From: Lathyrus oleraceus
Lineage: Eukaryota > Streptophyta > Magnoliopsida > Fabales > Fabaceae
Assembly: GCF_024323335.1 (NCBI RefSeq)
Contig: NC_066585.1
Coordinates: forward strand, 532,594,582 to 532,658,581
Direction: 5' to 3'
DNA length: 64,000 bases
Shown here in pieces: positions 1 through 12,176 of this stretch; the first letter of the stretch is position 1, and every line of letters starts with the position of its first letter. Under the pieces are notes generated by a model, which ran no database searches, was not told the DNA's origin, and worked only from the letters and a program-made list of their open reading frames with translations. The translations under genes and the position numbers were made by a program.

Positions 1-615
1 GACAACTTCCTCTTACTAGGATTTCTGTCTCCTTGTACACAAATTGCCTGTTTATAGGCCCTCTTTCAAAATCAATACAATTTCATTGCCAAAAAGATGC
101 TTTTGTTTTTACCTTTTCTGTTTTGTTTGCGTAAACGTCCATTGATTTAATTTGAAGTGACTTATGCACTTGAATATGATCAATGTTTACCAAAAATGCA
201 TGCCTAAAATAGCAATAGCAATTACTACACGACTTCAGGGTCGAGGAGAAGGTCTAATCGCGCTTCCCCAAGGAGTCCGTTGCTAATCCGATTCCCCGGC
301 AACACCAATTATTCCCCGGAGGAGGTCGGCACCGCCATACCGAAAGGTCATCCCTTCTATCCCCAACCAGGCCCCGTTGGACAGAACACAAATCCCCAGC
401 TAAGGAAGGGCCATCAATACCAATGTCTCCGACCAGCAGACTGAGATCTATTCCCCCAGTAGTGTCCCCTGGAAGAATGTTTCAGACGCCTAATGCATTC
501 ATTATATCATTTCATATTTCATACCTGCATACAGCGCTCACATTTACTTCATTCCGCATCATACACTTTACATCATTTCATATACATGCATATACATGCA
601 TACCAGGTTCGCAAG
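1..615 (+). mobile_element. Interrupted 3' untranslated region of an older + strand Ogre-like element (X), left part
   Basis: There is no credible gene here. The stretch at about 240-480 contains the 'ttccccag/ttccccgg' phrases that recur in the 3' regions of the Ogre-like elements elsewhere in this window (for example 43040-43440). Removing the insertion at 616-35239 and one copy of its target duplication joins this segment to 35240 onward, where the same kind of sequence runs into a polypurine tract and an LTR. I therefore read 1-615 as the upstream half of element X's 3' region. The 65-residue open frame at 423-620 has no recognisable content. Confidence 0.6.
611..615. repeat. Target-site duplication, left copy (GCAAG)
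   Basis: GCAAG stands immediately left of the TGTA that opens the first LTR. The same five bases follow the TACA that closes the third LTR (35240-35244). Five bases is the usual target duplication of a Ty3-gypsy integrase. It shows that the whole 616-35239 block is bounded as one insertion. Confidence 0.9.
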
Positions 616-680
616 TGTAGCGGTGTATTCGTTACTATATGATCTATTGGTTAAATCATAAGCAAAGCATACAATGAATA

Positions 681-697
681 TAGAGTCGCCACCGCAC
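681..697 (-). other. PBS-like core inside the U5 end of the LTR (LTR 1 copy)
   Basis: On the - strand this reads GCGGTGGCGACTCTA. TGGCGACTCT is identical to the first ten bases of the true primer-binding site just outside the LTR. Equivalent copies occur in LTR 2 and LTR 3, and in the LTR of element X at about 38709-38723. Confidence 0.7.
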
Positions 698-3600
698 TTT
701 TATTTATCCTAAGGACTGGTTAAAAAGCGAACAAAAACCTAAGAAGTTTTACACGTAGAAAACTAATAAAAAGATCAGAGATCGGGGTAAGGGGTAAATT
801 ACGCAATGGGAAGGTGTTAGGCACCCAATGCGTCCTAGGTACTCCTAGGGAGCCCTTTTCACACTTGTTGTTTGAAAATATTTATTTGTTTTTTGACATA
901 AGTATTGTGCAAACATGATTGGGATGATGAGGAAAGAATGTACAAATTAATTATTTTTGTGTTCGAACGGATGAACCCGTTGCCTACGTACCTTCCATCA
1001 AAGGTAAGGATCAAAACGCCGTAGTTCGGCTAAAAACTTCCAAAAGTTAGTGGATTCAATTTTAAAACAAAAGCTCAAAGGTCTTACGTTACCCACGGGA
1101 GAAAACTCAACCTTGTATAACAACTAGTCCACCATGTGAGAAAAGCTTCCACTTGCCAGAGAGGGGTTAACCCTATAATAGGCAAGGAAGACTTACAATT
1201 CATCTACTAAGGACAAATAGGTGAGATTAATATCAACCAACTAGGGTAAATCAAACCTACAGCTAATGTATGAAAACTTAACAAACATGGACAAAGCCAC
1301 AAAATCATTTGAATGGGTGAAGTTATTTGGATTATTTACAAAAAGGTCAAAGTATGATTAAAGTCAATTCAAAATGAAGTATTTACAAAAATGAAGTTTG
1401 GAAAAATCATGGACTTAAGGTCCAAGTTTCTAATTTGAAAAGAAGGTGAGAATGTTTGCACAACACTTATTTCAAAGTTTTAACATGTGTGAAAAGGTAG
1501 GACACAATGGGGTGAATGGATAATGGTGGAATGTAATACTTCTTAGAAGGGTCCACCTCTTGAAATCATATAGAAGATGATTCAAGTGGGTCCTTAGGAA
1601 TAGGCTACAAATGAGCAATGAACATGGTAACAGATGAAAGTAAATAAAAGCGGATACTGGATGCCACTCAATGGTCTTATACCTGTCTCCTAAAACAAGT
1701 AAGGATATCAGAAGCCACTCTATGGACTTACACTAATCTCCATCAGAATACAACAAAAACAAAACGGGGAAGTCAACTGCCAATCTATCTGGACTTATGT
1801 TAACCTCCACAGTATGATCCTAGGAAAACAAATGCCACATCACAGGGACTTACAATGAATCCTCACATACAACAATAAATGCACCAGGCAATGGGTATGA
1901 GTGACCAATGAGGTCTTACACTCTACCCCTTCCATGTCATGGGAACAGATGCCAGCTTACAGGGACTTATAACTGGTTCCTCAATGGGTAATCAAACAAA
2001 TCAGATAGGTATGAAATAATGGACATGCTACAAGGAGCGATGAATGATATTAAATGCACTAAGGCAAGCAAGCAATCATGTACAAATGAGTAATAAATCA
2101 CAAATAGTCATGTAGCACACTCTATAGCCAAACAAGGAGGCTCAATCAAAAGGGTTTGACTATGAAAGTCCACTGTAATAGGTAAGTGTCGCTCTTAACC
2201 TGGCCATTGAGGGGCTCAGGTGAAGCAGATGAAAGGATATGAGGGGTGTGCCTCATTGCTTCTATCTCAAGTTCGAGAGAGCATGTAAATATAAGAATGT
2301 GGGGGAGTTCAGAAAGATGGAACTCTTTCCCCAATTAGACTCGATAGATCTTGGGCTTGGATCTCAATGCTACAACCATGTAATGGGAGCAAGGAGAAGA
2401 CTCACTGAATAGTGGGAGATAGGCTACTTATCTCTACCTTCCACCAATTGCCTTAAATGAGGACTTTTCCTGCTTGGGACAAATATAAACATACACAATC
2501 AATGCCTCTTAAGGAGGACTTCAGACAATTTGCCCGGTCAAATAACAGACCGGGTCTCCAGACTACATGAAGAAGAAGGTGCAATACCTCAATGCCAATT
2601 TCTATTTAAGCAAAGCAATGCAAGTTCTTAAGAGAACTGAGCAACTAAAGGGTACCTGGAAACGATCAAGTATAATCAGCATCCCATTCATAAACAGATA
2701 ACAACATAAGAATCAATTAACAAAGCACAATTATACAAATAATGATGTGCATAGCACAAGGCTCACATGAACCAAAATCCTACAAAACAAGTTGGTTAGT
2801 GTATAAGTCAAGTGACACAATCCAAAATGTGGAGCAAATCCCTTAATCATTATCTTTAACCTGAAAAGGCACAATCACACTCAAATGTAAGTACTATGAC
2901 CACTAGGACTAGCCTAGGGTCAAAAGGATGGAAAAATCCTAAAACAGCAACCAATTCATGATCAAAATCAAGTTATTTCTATAACAAAGGGATCCCAATT
3001 GGTCCCATATTCAAACTATGCTCCTATTTTAAATTATGCAACTTGGAAGGCAAAAGGTGCAAACATGGATCACATATGAATGGCCAGAATGATTACATCC
3101 AAAAAAATATCAAAACAACACAGTAAATTCCATAAAAATTATATCCTAAATAGAGGACATTCAACAAGCTACATGTCAATTTTCAAGCAATTTGGATTAG
3201 TGGAACTATGGGAATTAATTCAACATGTCAAAGCATGCAAAAACGCAACCAAATAAGGTCCAAAAATATGCACCAACTTCAATTAAATGGTAAACAGTAA
3301 TGGTACATGGGAAATTAGTAGGACCAAATCCAAATGCAAGCTTAAGGTGTCAAAAACTACTCTACCAAATTTCATGGTCATTGGATAAAGTATGCGGATA
3401 TGGCAGCATATATACAAAGGTGTCACCAACAAGGTCCAAAAAATGATAGGCAGAATATAAAATTCCTAATCAATTTGGAAATGGATTGTAAAAATCCACA
3501 AAAATTCACAGTGAATATTAACATGTTAATGGTGCTACATGCAAAAAAATTAAGGCCATTGGCCAAGGGGAAGCATGGTAAAAAATTCAGGGAACACAGC

Positions 3601-4867
3601 ATATCACATTGTGTCACATATTTCCACACTCAAGTTCAATAATTCATAGCTAAAAGCCCAGAGGTCCAAAAAATGCAAATCCTATGTCAAAAATTCCATA
3701 AATGAGTTAAGATTCTACATCTAAAATTTCAATTAATTTGGATTATGTATGGTGATTATATAATTAAAATGGTGAGACATGTGAATTTTGTGTACATTAG
3801 AAAAATCTCTATGGCAATTAAATTTTTCACCAAGCAACATTTTATTTTTTTTGATTCTATAAAATAATAGGGAAAAAAAAGAAGATTAACAAAAAAACCT
3901 GAATTTATTTGGATTATTATTGGTGGTTTTATGATTTTTTGAAGATTTAAATAATTTATTGAATAATTATTTAATGTTAATTAGGATTAAATATTGCAGC
4001 AGTGGCAGAACCGTGAATATCTAAGCCAAGCCAAGAATGCACAGTGGCGTTTTAATGTGGTGGCGGCTTCTAACTGGTCCATGCTAGCGCCAAACTGAGA
4101 TTTGAAAATGGCCAGGAAGTGAAGTGGATTGAACGCAGCAAATTCCCAGAATTTCTCGTTCTTCACCGCATGTTCATCGCAAGCTCCAATGCCAGCTTCG
4201 GTCACGGGAAAATCTTCACCAAATCGTGCGAACCTTATACCGTTGGAATCGTCTCGCCGTGTACATCTCAACTATGTAATCAATTCCACCTAACTCCTAA
4301 CACAGCTCACGGATCGATCGAATAAAGGTTTCGCGTCAAAGCTTCGAGTTCGGATTTCTCAACCTATAGTCCACCGTTTCACAAACCGAGCCTAGCATGA
4401 TAAACTACATCTAACAAACTACCACACGCATATGAACATTTATCAATTCTTGAGATTTGAAAATTTACCGTCGTTTGATGACAGTGATGAATCGTGAGGT
4501 ATTGGCGTGTGAAAGTCAAAAACAGTTGCAGAATGATCTTCCAGGAGTTGAATGCTATGCTCAAATTCAATCGAAATTGCTTCTAATGCGCGAAAATCGA
4601 ATTCACCATTGATGGAGCTTTCTTGGACAGTTGCGAATGGTGGCTCTTCTCGATTCAAACTTCCAAAACAGATGGAGTAGAGGATGGTGGAAGATCAACA
4701 CAAAAGGAATTTCGAGAATTCGTCAAGAATTGGTGAAGTTTGATCAATTTTTGTGTGAAGTGTTCTTGGTGAAAGATGGAGAAAATGAGAGAATTGGAGA
4801 ATTTCTCTTTTTGATTTTCTGTTGTGATTTGTGAATTATGATTAACCAATGCAATTCTGTTATAGAT

Positions 4868-4883
4868 TATCTATATATACCAA
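4868..4883 (-). promoter_or_regulatory. Probable TATA box of the Ogre LTR promoter (LTR 1 copy)
   Basis: Read on the - strand, GGTATATATAGATAAT lies about 1.15 kb inside the LTR. It is followed by a pyrimidine- and CA-rich leader with phrases such as tctctcattttctcc. This would make U3 about 1.15 kb long and place the transcript start about 30 bases further left, near 4840. The same box lies at about 16431-16440 in LTR 2 and 34092-34101 in LTR 3. No mapped transcript supports it here. Confidence 0.55.
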
Positions 4884-6017
4884 GCTTTTAATCCACCAAT
4901 AAACATGATTAGTGAAAAAAATGGTAATTAGTGAAAATTGGCTTATGTGTGAATTTGCTTTTAAGCTCTTTTTTACTTAGAAGCACATTCTGCAGAATTT
5001 GGATACTTGAAACAAGTCCAAAATATCAATTGGGAGCTGTTGGTATTGGCCTCATTTGCAAATTCCCAATATTTCCAAAAATGGACCATTTTGCCCCTCT
5101 CCTTAAATTGATTCACTTCAAAAATGGCATTTTGCATGGAGCCTTTTCCAAAAAATCCAATTATGCAACTTTGAAGTACACATTAAATGGAGTTTGTGCA
5201 TATAAAGAACTTGCATTTTGGATAAACCACGTGGTAGTTATGCCCTCCCAATTACGGGTCTTTTTTGAAATTCATCTGATCATATCTTGCAAACCACACA
5301 TTGGATTTTTGAGTTCTTGGACTTTTTGGAAAGGTGAGCTCAAGATCTTCAACTTTTATGTTGGACAAATTTTGATTTGAAGCTTTTATCATGAATTTAT
5401 CTTGAGGGGAAAAACTTTTCATTTTGGGCAGCTGAGATTACAGGTCCATTTGCCACTTTGGGAAACTTTCTATCTGAGCTCAATTCCTTCAACCTTGACC
5501 TTTGAAATGACAAATGAAGTTTATATAGACATGAATGAGGTCTTTCTAACCAATTCCAGTCATCAAATCACTGATTATATGCACAGTTGACCACAGTTGA
5601 CTTTTATTGACTTTTGTTTGACTGGGCCAAGTTCTGATGAATTCCAAGCCTTTTTCACATGAGACCTTGGTTCCAAATGATACCACAAGTTATATGAACC
5701 TTTCATGAATGATCATGGTGTCCAAATTCTTCAAGAATGGCCACCATCTATTGCTCAAGGCCTGATTTGACTGTTTGACTGATGATCGCTTCAGCTGCAA
5801 GAAACAAGGTTAGATGACAATATTTTTGTACTTTTGGTTAGTAAACACATGAAAAGCAATGATATACAAGTGCAATACATGCTTGGTGATCAAGAATCAC
5901 ACTCACAAGGTATCCCACCCACTAAGAGGGAAGCTAGGGTATGCATTGATCCTTGAGGCCATGATATGATATGATATGGGCCATGAGGGATCTTAGGGCC
6001 AAAATTGGGGTCTTACA

Positions 6018-6030
6018 GATGCCCCTATTT
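6018..6030 (-). promoter_or_regulatory. Polypurine tract of element A
   Basis: On the - strand AAATAGGGGCATC directly abuts the TGTAAG start of the 3' LTR, the position expected for the plus-strand primer of reverse transcription. The X and Y elements carry the related tract AxxGGGGCAGC next to their own LTRs. Confidence 0.8.
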
Positions 6031-7423
6031 AAGGTCATTCTAGCCGGAGAAGTGAAGTTTAGAAATCTTCATTTCGACGCGGTAGAATGAGCTTAAATAC
6101 TAGTAATGAGACAAATTTTGGTCCCTAAGAGACCTCATGATGCAGATGTATGCATGCAAAAACAAATTCTGTGGGGAATATATGATTCACACAGAAGAAA
6201 AGACGGTCCATCGGAGTAATACACTCATCAGGAACAGAGATTCTAGTAAGACTCTTATTGGGACTCTTATAGGGGATAGTAAGAAAAAGAATGCGTGAGC
6301 AGGACACGACTTTGATTAGGGATACAAAACTGACGCATCGTGAACTAGACACGACTCCGAGTGGGGATAACAGACATCGGACTGGAGAGCTTGCTGGGGA
6401 AGCAAAGGACTCACACTGAGGAATAAAGAATTCCAGAGGAAAATAAATCCATTGGAATGACATAAGCTGACTCAACTTATCCATAAGGATACTTCGGATA
6501 AGATCCGGGCTCGGACCAGGAAAAGATTCACATAGAACCTCCCTGCCGGGAAATGCGTATACTGGGGAATAAACACCCATATAGCCAAGGGTAAAATCAC
6601 CAAAGGAGACTCCACAGGGGAATGCTTAACAAAGAGACTCTCCTGGGAAAAGCAACAGGAATGAGGTGTTACCGGTATAAGGGTAACAAACTCAGGAAGA
6701 ATGAATATCTAAGACCGGTATAAGGGTGAGAGATATCAATCAACCAACATCTGAGAAAGACCAACAAAGGTATAACATAACTCAGAAAAATCTAACTCCA
6801 CAAGGGACCAAGGTCATAATAGGGAGTAGAAAGGAAGGAACACCAGGGATACCGAGGTATATAATAGGTGACCGACCGAAACGTGGATTGGTATATATGC
6901 CAAAACACTCATCATCCGAAAGGAGGGCTTGAAACAGCAAAACCATTTATAGGATGGACATTCGAGTCCACAACGGGAAAGCGAATCTTACTCAACTGGG
7001 GACACAAACCCAAAGAGTGCATGAGATACAATATCCATTACCGGCAGACCGTGGATAAGAATACTCGCATGAGATATATTATCTATTACCGTCAGAACAT
7101 AGATAATAAACTCGCATGGTAAGAAACACCAGAGATACCGAAGTATATAATAGGTGATCTACCGAAACGTGAATTGGTATATATGCCAAAACACACATCC
7201 GAAACACAACTGGTTAAAGGATGAAATATTCGATTCTACAAAGAATACGAATCTTACTCTACTGGGGAAAATCAACAAAGGACTCCAACCAAAGAGCGCA
7301 TGAGACATATTATTCATTACCGGCAGACCGTGAATAATATACTCGAAAGGAAAAGACACCAGAGATACCGAGGTATATAATAGGTGACTAACCAAAAAGA
7401 GAGACAATCGATACCAAGCATCC

Positions 7424-7427
7424 GGGT
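7424..7427. other. Internal deletion junction in element A (GGGT microhomology)
   Basis: Element A passes directly from sequence equivalent to B 18981-18987 (tccgggt) to sequence equivalent to B 25089 onward (tgtacctgaac). In B both breakpoints carry GGGT (18984-18987 and 25085-25088). The deletion removes about 6101 bp: the protease half of gag-pro, the integrase remnant and most of the 3' repeat region. Confidence 0.9.
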
Positions 7428-9417
7428 TGTACCTGAACGGCACAGCTCTATCAGAAGAATACGGCATAGGGCCGGCAGGTTTAATCACAAGTGAAGGAGA
7501 AGTCTTCGGCTTGCTGCTATCATAGCGAATAACAACAGGCTCTGGTAATTTGAACACTGGAGATATAACATTTACTTCAGGTTCATCTTCATCAACATTG
7601 CGATTCTGGAGAATCTCAATCGTTCCTTCGTCTAACAATTCTTGCAACTCTCTTCGTACCTGATTGCACCCCAGACGGTTCGCCGAACAGATACGGCACT
7701 TATCATGGTCGTGTACCATATGGCTGTACTGGCACAGCAGGCGATGTAACTCCACCAACGATTGTCGCAATATGACTCACATATTTGACTTTATATTTCC
7801 CAGGGCATCCCTGGACCATATTCACAGATTTCCCATGCGAAGGCAATGGGTTTTTGGTAACATTTGGGCCCGAATCTTCGAAGCTCAAAATTCCACATCT
7901 CATCAGGTCTTGAACCTTTGTCTTGAGTGGATAACAGTTTTCTATGTTATGGCCCGGAGCTCCGGAATGATATACACAATGTTGATCTGGTTTGTACCAC
8001 CATTGTGGATTCGCAGGAATAGCAGGAGGATCCCTGGGAGTTACCAACTTCCTCTCCAACAGGGAGGGATAAAGCTCAGCGTATGACATGGGGATAGGAT
8101 CGAAACTGATCTTTTTCCGGTCATAATTCAGATTTGCTTGATTTGTTGTGCTTCCACGAGGCTGGTAGGCCTGTTGCTGTGGGCGTTGCTGTTGCTGATA
8201 CTGCGGTTGCTGATATTGTTGCTGAGGTTGATACTGCTGAGAATTGTCTTTGAAGACAGGCGCAATATGGGCCACCTGATGTTGATGACCTGCACGGCGA
8301 ATCGGTTTCCCCTGAACCGGAGGTTTTCTTGATCTATGGGACTGCACATCATGTGCTTCCCCATCCTTCTTCTTAGCAAAAGAGCCATACCTCTTGCTAG
8401 AAGAGCCTTCATCTTTTGCTAAACGTCCTTCACGGACACCCTCTTCAAGTCTCATCCCCATATTCACCATCTCGGTGAAGTCTGAGGGAGCACTAGCCAC
8501 CATTCGCTCATAATAAAATGAGCTAAGAGTTTTAAGGAAAATCTTAGTCATTTCTTTCTCCTCGAGCGGTGGAGTGATCTGCGCTGCAAGCTCTCGCCAC
8601 CTCTGGGCGTACTCTTTGAAGGTTTCTTTATCCTTCTGCGACATAGACCTGAGTTGATCTCTGTCAGGCGCCATATCGACGTTATATTTGTATTGCTTGA
8701 CGAAAGCCTCGCCAAGGTCGTTGAAGGATTGGATGTTGGCACTGTTCAGGTTCATATACCACCGAAGCGCAGCGCCGGACAAGCTGTCCTGGAAGTAGTG
8801 GATCAAAAGCTGATCGTTGTCGGTCTGAGTGGACATCTTCCTGGCATACATAACCAGGTGGGCAAGAGGACAGGTGTTCCCTTTGTATTTCTCAAAGTCA
8901 GGCACTTTGAATTTGATCGGTATTTTTACACCTGGAACCAGGCAGAGCTCGGCAGCAGACTTGCCGAATAGATCTTTTCCTCTGAGGGTCTTCAATTCCT
9001 TCCTCAGCTCGAGGAATTGGTCATTCATAGCGTCCATTTTCTCATTAACGTCCGGGCCCTCAGATGGCTCGGAATGATAGATGGGTTCATCTGCCCTTGG
9101 CAAGGTATGCACTACAGGAGGAGCAGCAGTGAGGACCGGGCTAGATGCCGGCATATGAACGAAGGTCGGAGCAGGGATGTCTGGCATGAAACCTGGAGGC
9201 ATGCCCAAGGGTACCCGACGGGCATGGCATTGGGCATAAACTGAACATTGGCAGTAGGCACAACAGAAGTAGCAACCTCTGAAATCACAGTCCTCTGGAC
9301 GGGAGATGCAGGCGGTTGAGCTGGTTGGTTCTGAGCAGCAAGAAGTTGCTCCATCAGGGCGCCAAGCCTGGCGACTTCATCTCTCAGTTCTCTGTTCTCT
9401 TGTTCAAGCTGATCCAT
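7428..9417 (-). pseudogene. Broken gag-protease ORF of element A (gag part only)
   Basis: The frame starts MDQLEQENRELRDEV at 9417, exactly as in element B. A base is lost in the C-run near 9205 (ccc here, cccc in B), shifting the frame into the 9208-7703 segment. That segment keeps the retrotransposon gag core and the QQ-rich linker. A second indel near 7770 (one extra base relative to B 25429) shifts the frame again. The reading then runs into the deletion junction at 7427, so the aspartic protease with its LVDTGSS site is absent. The product could not be a normal Gag-Pro. Both indels are small, and the rest is almost identical to B, so the decay is recent. Confidence 0.9.
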
Positions 9418-9708
9418 TACTCTTGCAGAATTGGCTCGGGTATAATACCGGTGAGTCAGCTTGTCTTCAAAATAAATGAAGAGCAGAGTCAGGACAAGAA
9501 GACCAGAAACAAGGTACCTGCTTATGCGACATGATGCATGACATGCTTGTGCAGATGCTTTGTTTTATTTTCAAGGAACCCTTAGGGTTTTATTTGCAAT
9601 ATTTTGAATATTTGAGCATTTTTAATTCACATGGAAAATCTCATTCAATATATTCAACAAAGGAGTACAGCATATTCACTATTACAAAGAGGAAAGGAAA
9701 ATAACATC

Positions 9709-11156
9709 CTATGGATCCCTAGGAGCTCTGGATGCTAGAAGACGAGAGGCACACAACTTCTTGATCTCTCTCTCATAAGCTGCTTCCATATCCGCCTTTG
9801 CCTTGGCAAGCTGATCATACTTCCTCTTCCAGAATTTGGAAGACTGAGGAAGTAAAGAAGTCCATGCATCATTCGGATCGTCGATCACCTGATGCTCAAG
9901 AAACTCTATCAGAGCGTCTTTCTCCTTAATCTGTTGCAGCAATTCTTCTCTTTCACGGATCCAAGCACGTGAAAGGTCCTCTTCTCTCAACTCCTCTACA
10001 CGTTGGATAGGGAGGGTTGAAGGCCCAGCCACATCCAAAGGTGCAGGTCTCGGATAATCATAAGGCATCAGATAAGTGGCAGCTCTCTGTCTGACCCAAG
10101 AAGTATAAGGCTCCAAAGCAATGCAATTCTTCGGACCCAATTCATTCCTACTCTTCCTTCGGATATTGCGCCAAGCACGGACGAATCTGGCTTTCAAGCC
10201 TTGGGAATCTTTACCCTCCTGAAAGAATACACCTTCTAACAGAATGTTATGAGGTTTATCCTTTAGGGGGAACCCAAGCTGACGACGTGCAAGTGTAGGG
10301 TTGTAGCTGATCCCACCACATGTACCAAGAAGAGGCACATTCGGGAATTCACCACAAGAATCAATAATCTGCACAGTATCATATACGCGATCGTACCAAG
10401 AGATATCATCATTAGTGAGAGACATAAGCCTCTGTGACCAACGTAGACATCCCTTATTCTCCTTAAAAGCAATGGTCTGCGGCAAGTGCGAAATAAACCA
10501 CTTGTACAGCAAAGGTAGACAGCAGACAATAACTCCACTACCCTTCATATTCCTCAGGTGCAGAGAGAAATAGGCATCACCCAACAAGGTCGGAACCGGA
10601 TTAAGAACCGAGAAGATCCTAATAGCATTCATGTCCACGAACTTGTCGAAGTTGGGAATAGTACTAAGCCATAGATGAGTAGCACAAACAAAGCCTCGAA
10701 GGCATCTTCGCTCCTGGCTTCTCCATAGAAGGTAGCTTGAGCGACAAGGAACTCTGAAGAGAAACCCTTAATCCCACCTTTGGTAATCAGATTGGCTTTG
10801 ATCAAAGCTTCATCTATATGCAACAGACTAGCAATCTCCTTAGCAGAGGGAATACTCTCTAGGCCACTGAACGGCACCAGATCCAGAATAGGAATCCCAA
10901 TAAGGTGAGAGTATTCTTCCAAAGTAGGCAACAGCTGGAAGTCCGGAAATAAGAAGCAGCGATACAGCGGATCATAGAACTGGGCAAGAGTGTTCATCAA
11001 TCCCTCATCCACCTGAGTAGTCAACAGCGGCAGAAGCTTCCCATATCGAGCCTTGAAACCCAGGGGATCTAGTACATAAGATGTCAGATTCCTTAACTTT
11101 TTTACATCAGGTTGTCTAAAGCTGTACTTCTTCGTATGCCTCTTTGGTCTTTCCAT
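9709..11156 (-). pseudogene. Broken ORF1 of element A
   Basis: This is the copy of the B ORF1 (482 residues, 27370-28818). It starts MERPKRHTKKYSFRQ at 11156 but loses one base in a G/C run near 10656 (gttggga here, gttgggga in B). The frame breaks after about 165 residues, and the C-terminal part is readable from about 10638 to 9709. One substitution (S for N near residue 12) also separates the two copies. The protein is otherwise the upstream ORF typical of Ogre-like elements, whose function is not established. Confidence 0.9.
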
Positions 11157-12152
11157 GTCTGAAAATTTTGCAAATAAACCCTTTTAAGTTCCTTGAAAAT
11201 TTTCTCTTTTTCTTTTTGATGACATGAAATGTAGATGAATGCATGAATGTATGAATGCAACAATCACACTCAAGGATCAAGCAAAGCACACCAAACAAAG
11301 GTCGTGGGAAAGCTCATTGTATCCCTAATATCAATCATCCATTTTGGTGGATTTAGGTTTTCACCTTATCGACACCCAAGTTCCATTGATATTAACGGTA
11401 CATGAACCGGCTCAAACATCCTTAATATCAACCAGCCGCTTTGGTGGATTTTAGGTTTTACACCTGATCCGGGATCCATTGATATTAACGATATTTGAAC
11501 GACTCAACCACGAATCACGGGTTTGCTGAGAGTCACGAGCATGGAGTCTTGGTTAAGAACCACCCAAAGGGAGTGTACTAGGGTTTAAACCTGCCAGACA
11601 TGTTCTACCAGAGGTTCCCATAATCATCGTCCCATCTCTCGGATATTATCGGAGGAACGAATACTCGTATTCCAAAAATATTCTCGAGAGAGACTCTTAT
11701 GAGTGTAGTATCGCGTGACAATCGCATCAGAACTTACATCTGAACGACCTCCGCACTACGTCCTAAAAATAGGCCAAGATGGGTTTGGTAAACTAAGGTC
11801 CTTGGCTTCTAAGGCACATGATTGAAAGAATAATGCCTAACCACAAATGACTTGTGTGACATTATTAATCCAACATGACCTCCACCAAGTGAATGGACTC
11901 GCAAGTCAACTGGCTAAGGACTACTCCACACCAGTCAACAAGACTATGCCATTCTCCTATCCTAGAGTGCACTCGAGTTCGGGTATAGAACTCATCTCAC
12001 AGAGATCACCAAAGCAAATAGCAATTGTATATCAAGCAATTCACACATTACAATCAATACAGTTATCCCAAATTGTACAAAAATATGTCAAATAACAAGT
12101 AATAATATATCACACAAAGGTGAAAAGTAGGCAATACCACCAAGGATGATCA
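11157..12152 (-). mobile_element. 5' untranslated leader of element A
   Basis: This is non-coding sequence between the primer-binding site and ORF1, matching 28819-29814 of element B. It contains a two-fold degenerate repeat with 'ttggtggatttaggtttt' and 'ccattgatattaacg' at about 11330-11490. The 82-residue + strand frame at 11847-12095 recurs in B and has no recognisable content. Confidence 0.75.
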
Positions 12153-12170
12153 TCCCCAGCAGAGTCGCCA
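12153..12170 (-). other. Primer-binding site of element A
   Basis: On the - strand TGGCGACTCTGCTGGGGA begins six bases (GAAAAG) after the end of the middle LTR. The same sequence serves element B (29815-29832), and nearly the same follows the Y LTR at 48114. I recall this as the tRNA-Arg-type site of Ogre elements, but no tRNA sequence is available here to confirm it. Confidence 0.8.
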
Positions 12171-12176
12171 CTTTTC

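Larger units (their letters stand above)
616..6017 (-). repeat. LTR 1 (left; 3' LTR of element A)
   Basis: This LTR is 5402 bp and begins TGTA and ends TACA. It differs from LTR 2 by only about five substitutions and one extra T in a T-run near 3850. By eye the LTR 1-specific differences are near 2210, 2450, 2600, 3850 and 5249. The short open frames inside it (such as 3987-4271 - and 4931-5380 +) repeat identically in the other LTRs and match nothing I know, so they are not annotated as genes. Confidence 0.95.
6018..7427 (-). mobile_element. 3' untranslated region of element A (truncated by deletion)
   Basis: This matches 17578-18987 of element B almost base for base, then stops at the internal deletion junction. 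It holds degenerate repeats of 'accggtataagggt' and 'ataccgaggtatataatagg'. Open frames within it (6125-6580 -, 6726-7122 +) fall in repetitive non-coding sequence and are not supported as genes. Confidence 0.8.

Noticed and set aside
3987..5590. Several LTR open frames (94, 71, 149 and 62 residues) repeated in all three LTRs
   Set aside because: They are repeated only because the LTRs are identical. They have no known motif and no codon-like pattern, and the 149-residue frame breaks in LTR 3 by a one-base insertion.
6125..6580. 151-residue - strand open frame
   Set aside because: It lies in the element A 3' untranslated region, is broken in element B by a single change near 17900, and resembles no protein.
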